From Bradyrhizobium sp. 170 (GTDB taxonomy: Bacteria > Pseudomonadota > Alphaproteobacteria > Rhizobiales > Xanthobacteraceae), in NCBI RefSeq assembly GCF_023101085.1, contig NZ_CP064703.1, forward strand, positions 2,542,001 through 2,606,000: DNA of 64,000 bases. The letters run 5' to 3'. Below the pieces are notes generated by a model, which saw only the letters and a list, made by a program, of their open reading frames with translations, was not told the DNA's origin and ran no database searches. A program made the position numbers and the translations under genes. Below are positions 63,396-64,000 of this stretch, in pieces (position 1 is the stretch's first letter; the number at the start of each line of letters is the position of its first letter).

Positions 63396-64000
63396 CTAGC
63401 TACGTTTGCGCTCCACGTTGGCAATCCGCGCCGGCACGCCGAACTCCTTGCGGCAGACTTCGGCGAGCAGGGCTACGCCCTCGCGGATCTGCTCTTGCGA
63501 TGGGCTGGCGAAGCACAGCCGCAGGCGGCTGCCGGCATAGGTCTTGTCGGTCGACCATTCCGGTCCGGGATTGATCGCGACGCCTGCGGCGAGGGCGGCC
63601 TGATAGAGTTTTAGCGTGTCGACATTGTCGGGCAGCTTCACCCACAGGAAGATGCCGCCCTCAGGCGCTTCGAACTCGGCCGCGGTGCCGAACTGCTCGT
63701 TGAGCGCTTCCATCAGCGTATCGAGCTTGGCGCGCAGGCCGCGCGTCAGCTTCGGCACATGGGTGGAAAAATGCGGCGCGCAATATTCCGCCAGCACCAT
63801 CTGCTCCAGCGCGCCGCTTCCGGCGTCGGTCTTCAGCGCCAGCATCCGCGACATCATTTCCCAGGGCGCGACGATGAAGCCGACGCGCAGGGCCGGTGCA
63901 ATCGACTTCGAGAACGAGCCGATGTGAATGACGCCGCCATGCCGGCTCATGGCATGAATCGCGGGCGGGCGCTCGCCGCTCCAGATCAGGTCGGCGTAGC
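63396..64000 (-). CDS. PLP-dependent aminotransferase, class I/II (5' end outside window)
   Basis: The C-terminal ~200 residues are visible. VIHIGSFSKSIAPALRVGFI gives the PLP-binding Lys, followed by SGALEQMVLAEY, EAPEGGIFLWVKLPDN and GSRLRLCFASPS with the carboxylate-binding Arg. This C-terminal pattern is that of LysN/MocR-type aminotransferases (2-aminoadipate or valine-pyruvate type). The start and any N-terminal regulator domain lie beyond 64000. It is convergent with the Bug gene. Confidence 0.88.
   Translation of the reverse strand, partial: YADLIWSGERPPAIHAMSRHGGVIHIGSFSKSIAPALRVGFIVAPWEMMSRMLALKTDAGSGALEQMVLAEYCAPHFSTHVPKLTRGLRAKLDTLMEALNEQFGTAAEFEAPEGGIFLWVKLPDNVDTLKLYQAALAAGVAINPGPEWSTDKTYAGSRLRLCFASPSQEQIREGVALLAEVCRKEFGVPARIANVERKRS

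Overview
The window is GC-rich, densely coding alphaproteobacterial chromosome. Gene content and order (YgfZ, Tag, a TIGR02301-type protein, a fused indolepyruvate oxidoreductase, many ABC solute receptors, Bug-type receptors, a fused Liv transporter) and three families of hairpin intergenic repeats suggest Bradyrhizobium or a close Nitrobacteraceae relative. This is my reading of protein families; no database was consulted. There are no rRNA genes, CRISPR arrays or prophage genes. One tRNA (Pro, anticodon CGG) and one insertion sequence are present.

Layout. 1-12.5 kb is mostly housekeeping and maintenance: a DUF2339 membrane protein (cut by the window edge), a tyrosine-phosphatase-like protein, an HD hydrolase overlapping tag, ygfZ, a dihydroorotase-like enzyme, a HAD phosphatase with a TIGR02301 protein, two Nudix hydrolases, a YedK/HMCES-type DNA-crosslink protein, a GNAT acetyltransferase, a GlcD-like flavoenzyme, a Sua5-type tRNA-modification enzyme, and tRNA-Pro. 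12.54-13.32 kb has no credible gene but is packed with nested inverted repeats. 13.3-18.9 kb is accessory: an ankyrin protein, an enolase-superfamily enzyme, a hydratase remnant, and several very small proteins, two of which share a C-terminal coiled-coil motif. 18.9-26.2 kb (minus strand) is a complete Dpp/Opp-type peptide importer behind an AbgB-like amidohydrolase that carries a one-base frameshift. Next come a Bcr/CflA exporter and a divergent hemC.

28.8-32.2 kb is an AT-richer island with a secreted dienelactone-hydrolase-like protein, a DUF6188-like protein and an IS1182-family element. 33.2-39.0 kb is a branched-chain amino-acid-type (Liv) ABC operon in which LivM, LivG and LivF are fused into one 844-residue polypeptide. 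39.2-51 kb holds an IclR regulator divergent from a ThDP enzyme, an SDR and a cupin, then a minus-strand SDR, CMD and hot-dog dehydratase set facing a 1157-residue indolepyruvate oxidoreductase. It looks like a catabolic region for keto or aromatic acids. 51-64 kb holds a PhoD phosphatase, a HbpS/GlcG-Gfo/Idh/MocA-Bug operon, a thiolase, an amidohydrolase, an FAD monooxygenase with an EamA permease divergent from a second Bug receptor, and the 3' part of an aminotransferase gene.

Theme: uptake (peptide, Liv, Bug and sugar-type receptors) coupled to oxidative catabolism of organic acids. The most unusual items are the structured region beside tRNA-Pro, the triple Liv fusion, an SDR lacking its catalytic Tyr/Lys, a divergent HemC, a dihydroorotase-like enzyme with a changed metal motif, and the tiny-protein cluster at 16.6-18.6 kb.
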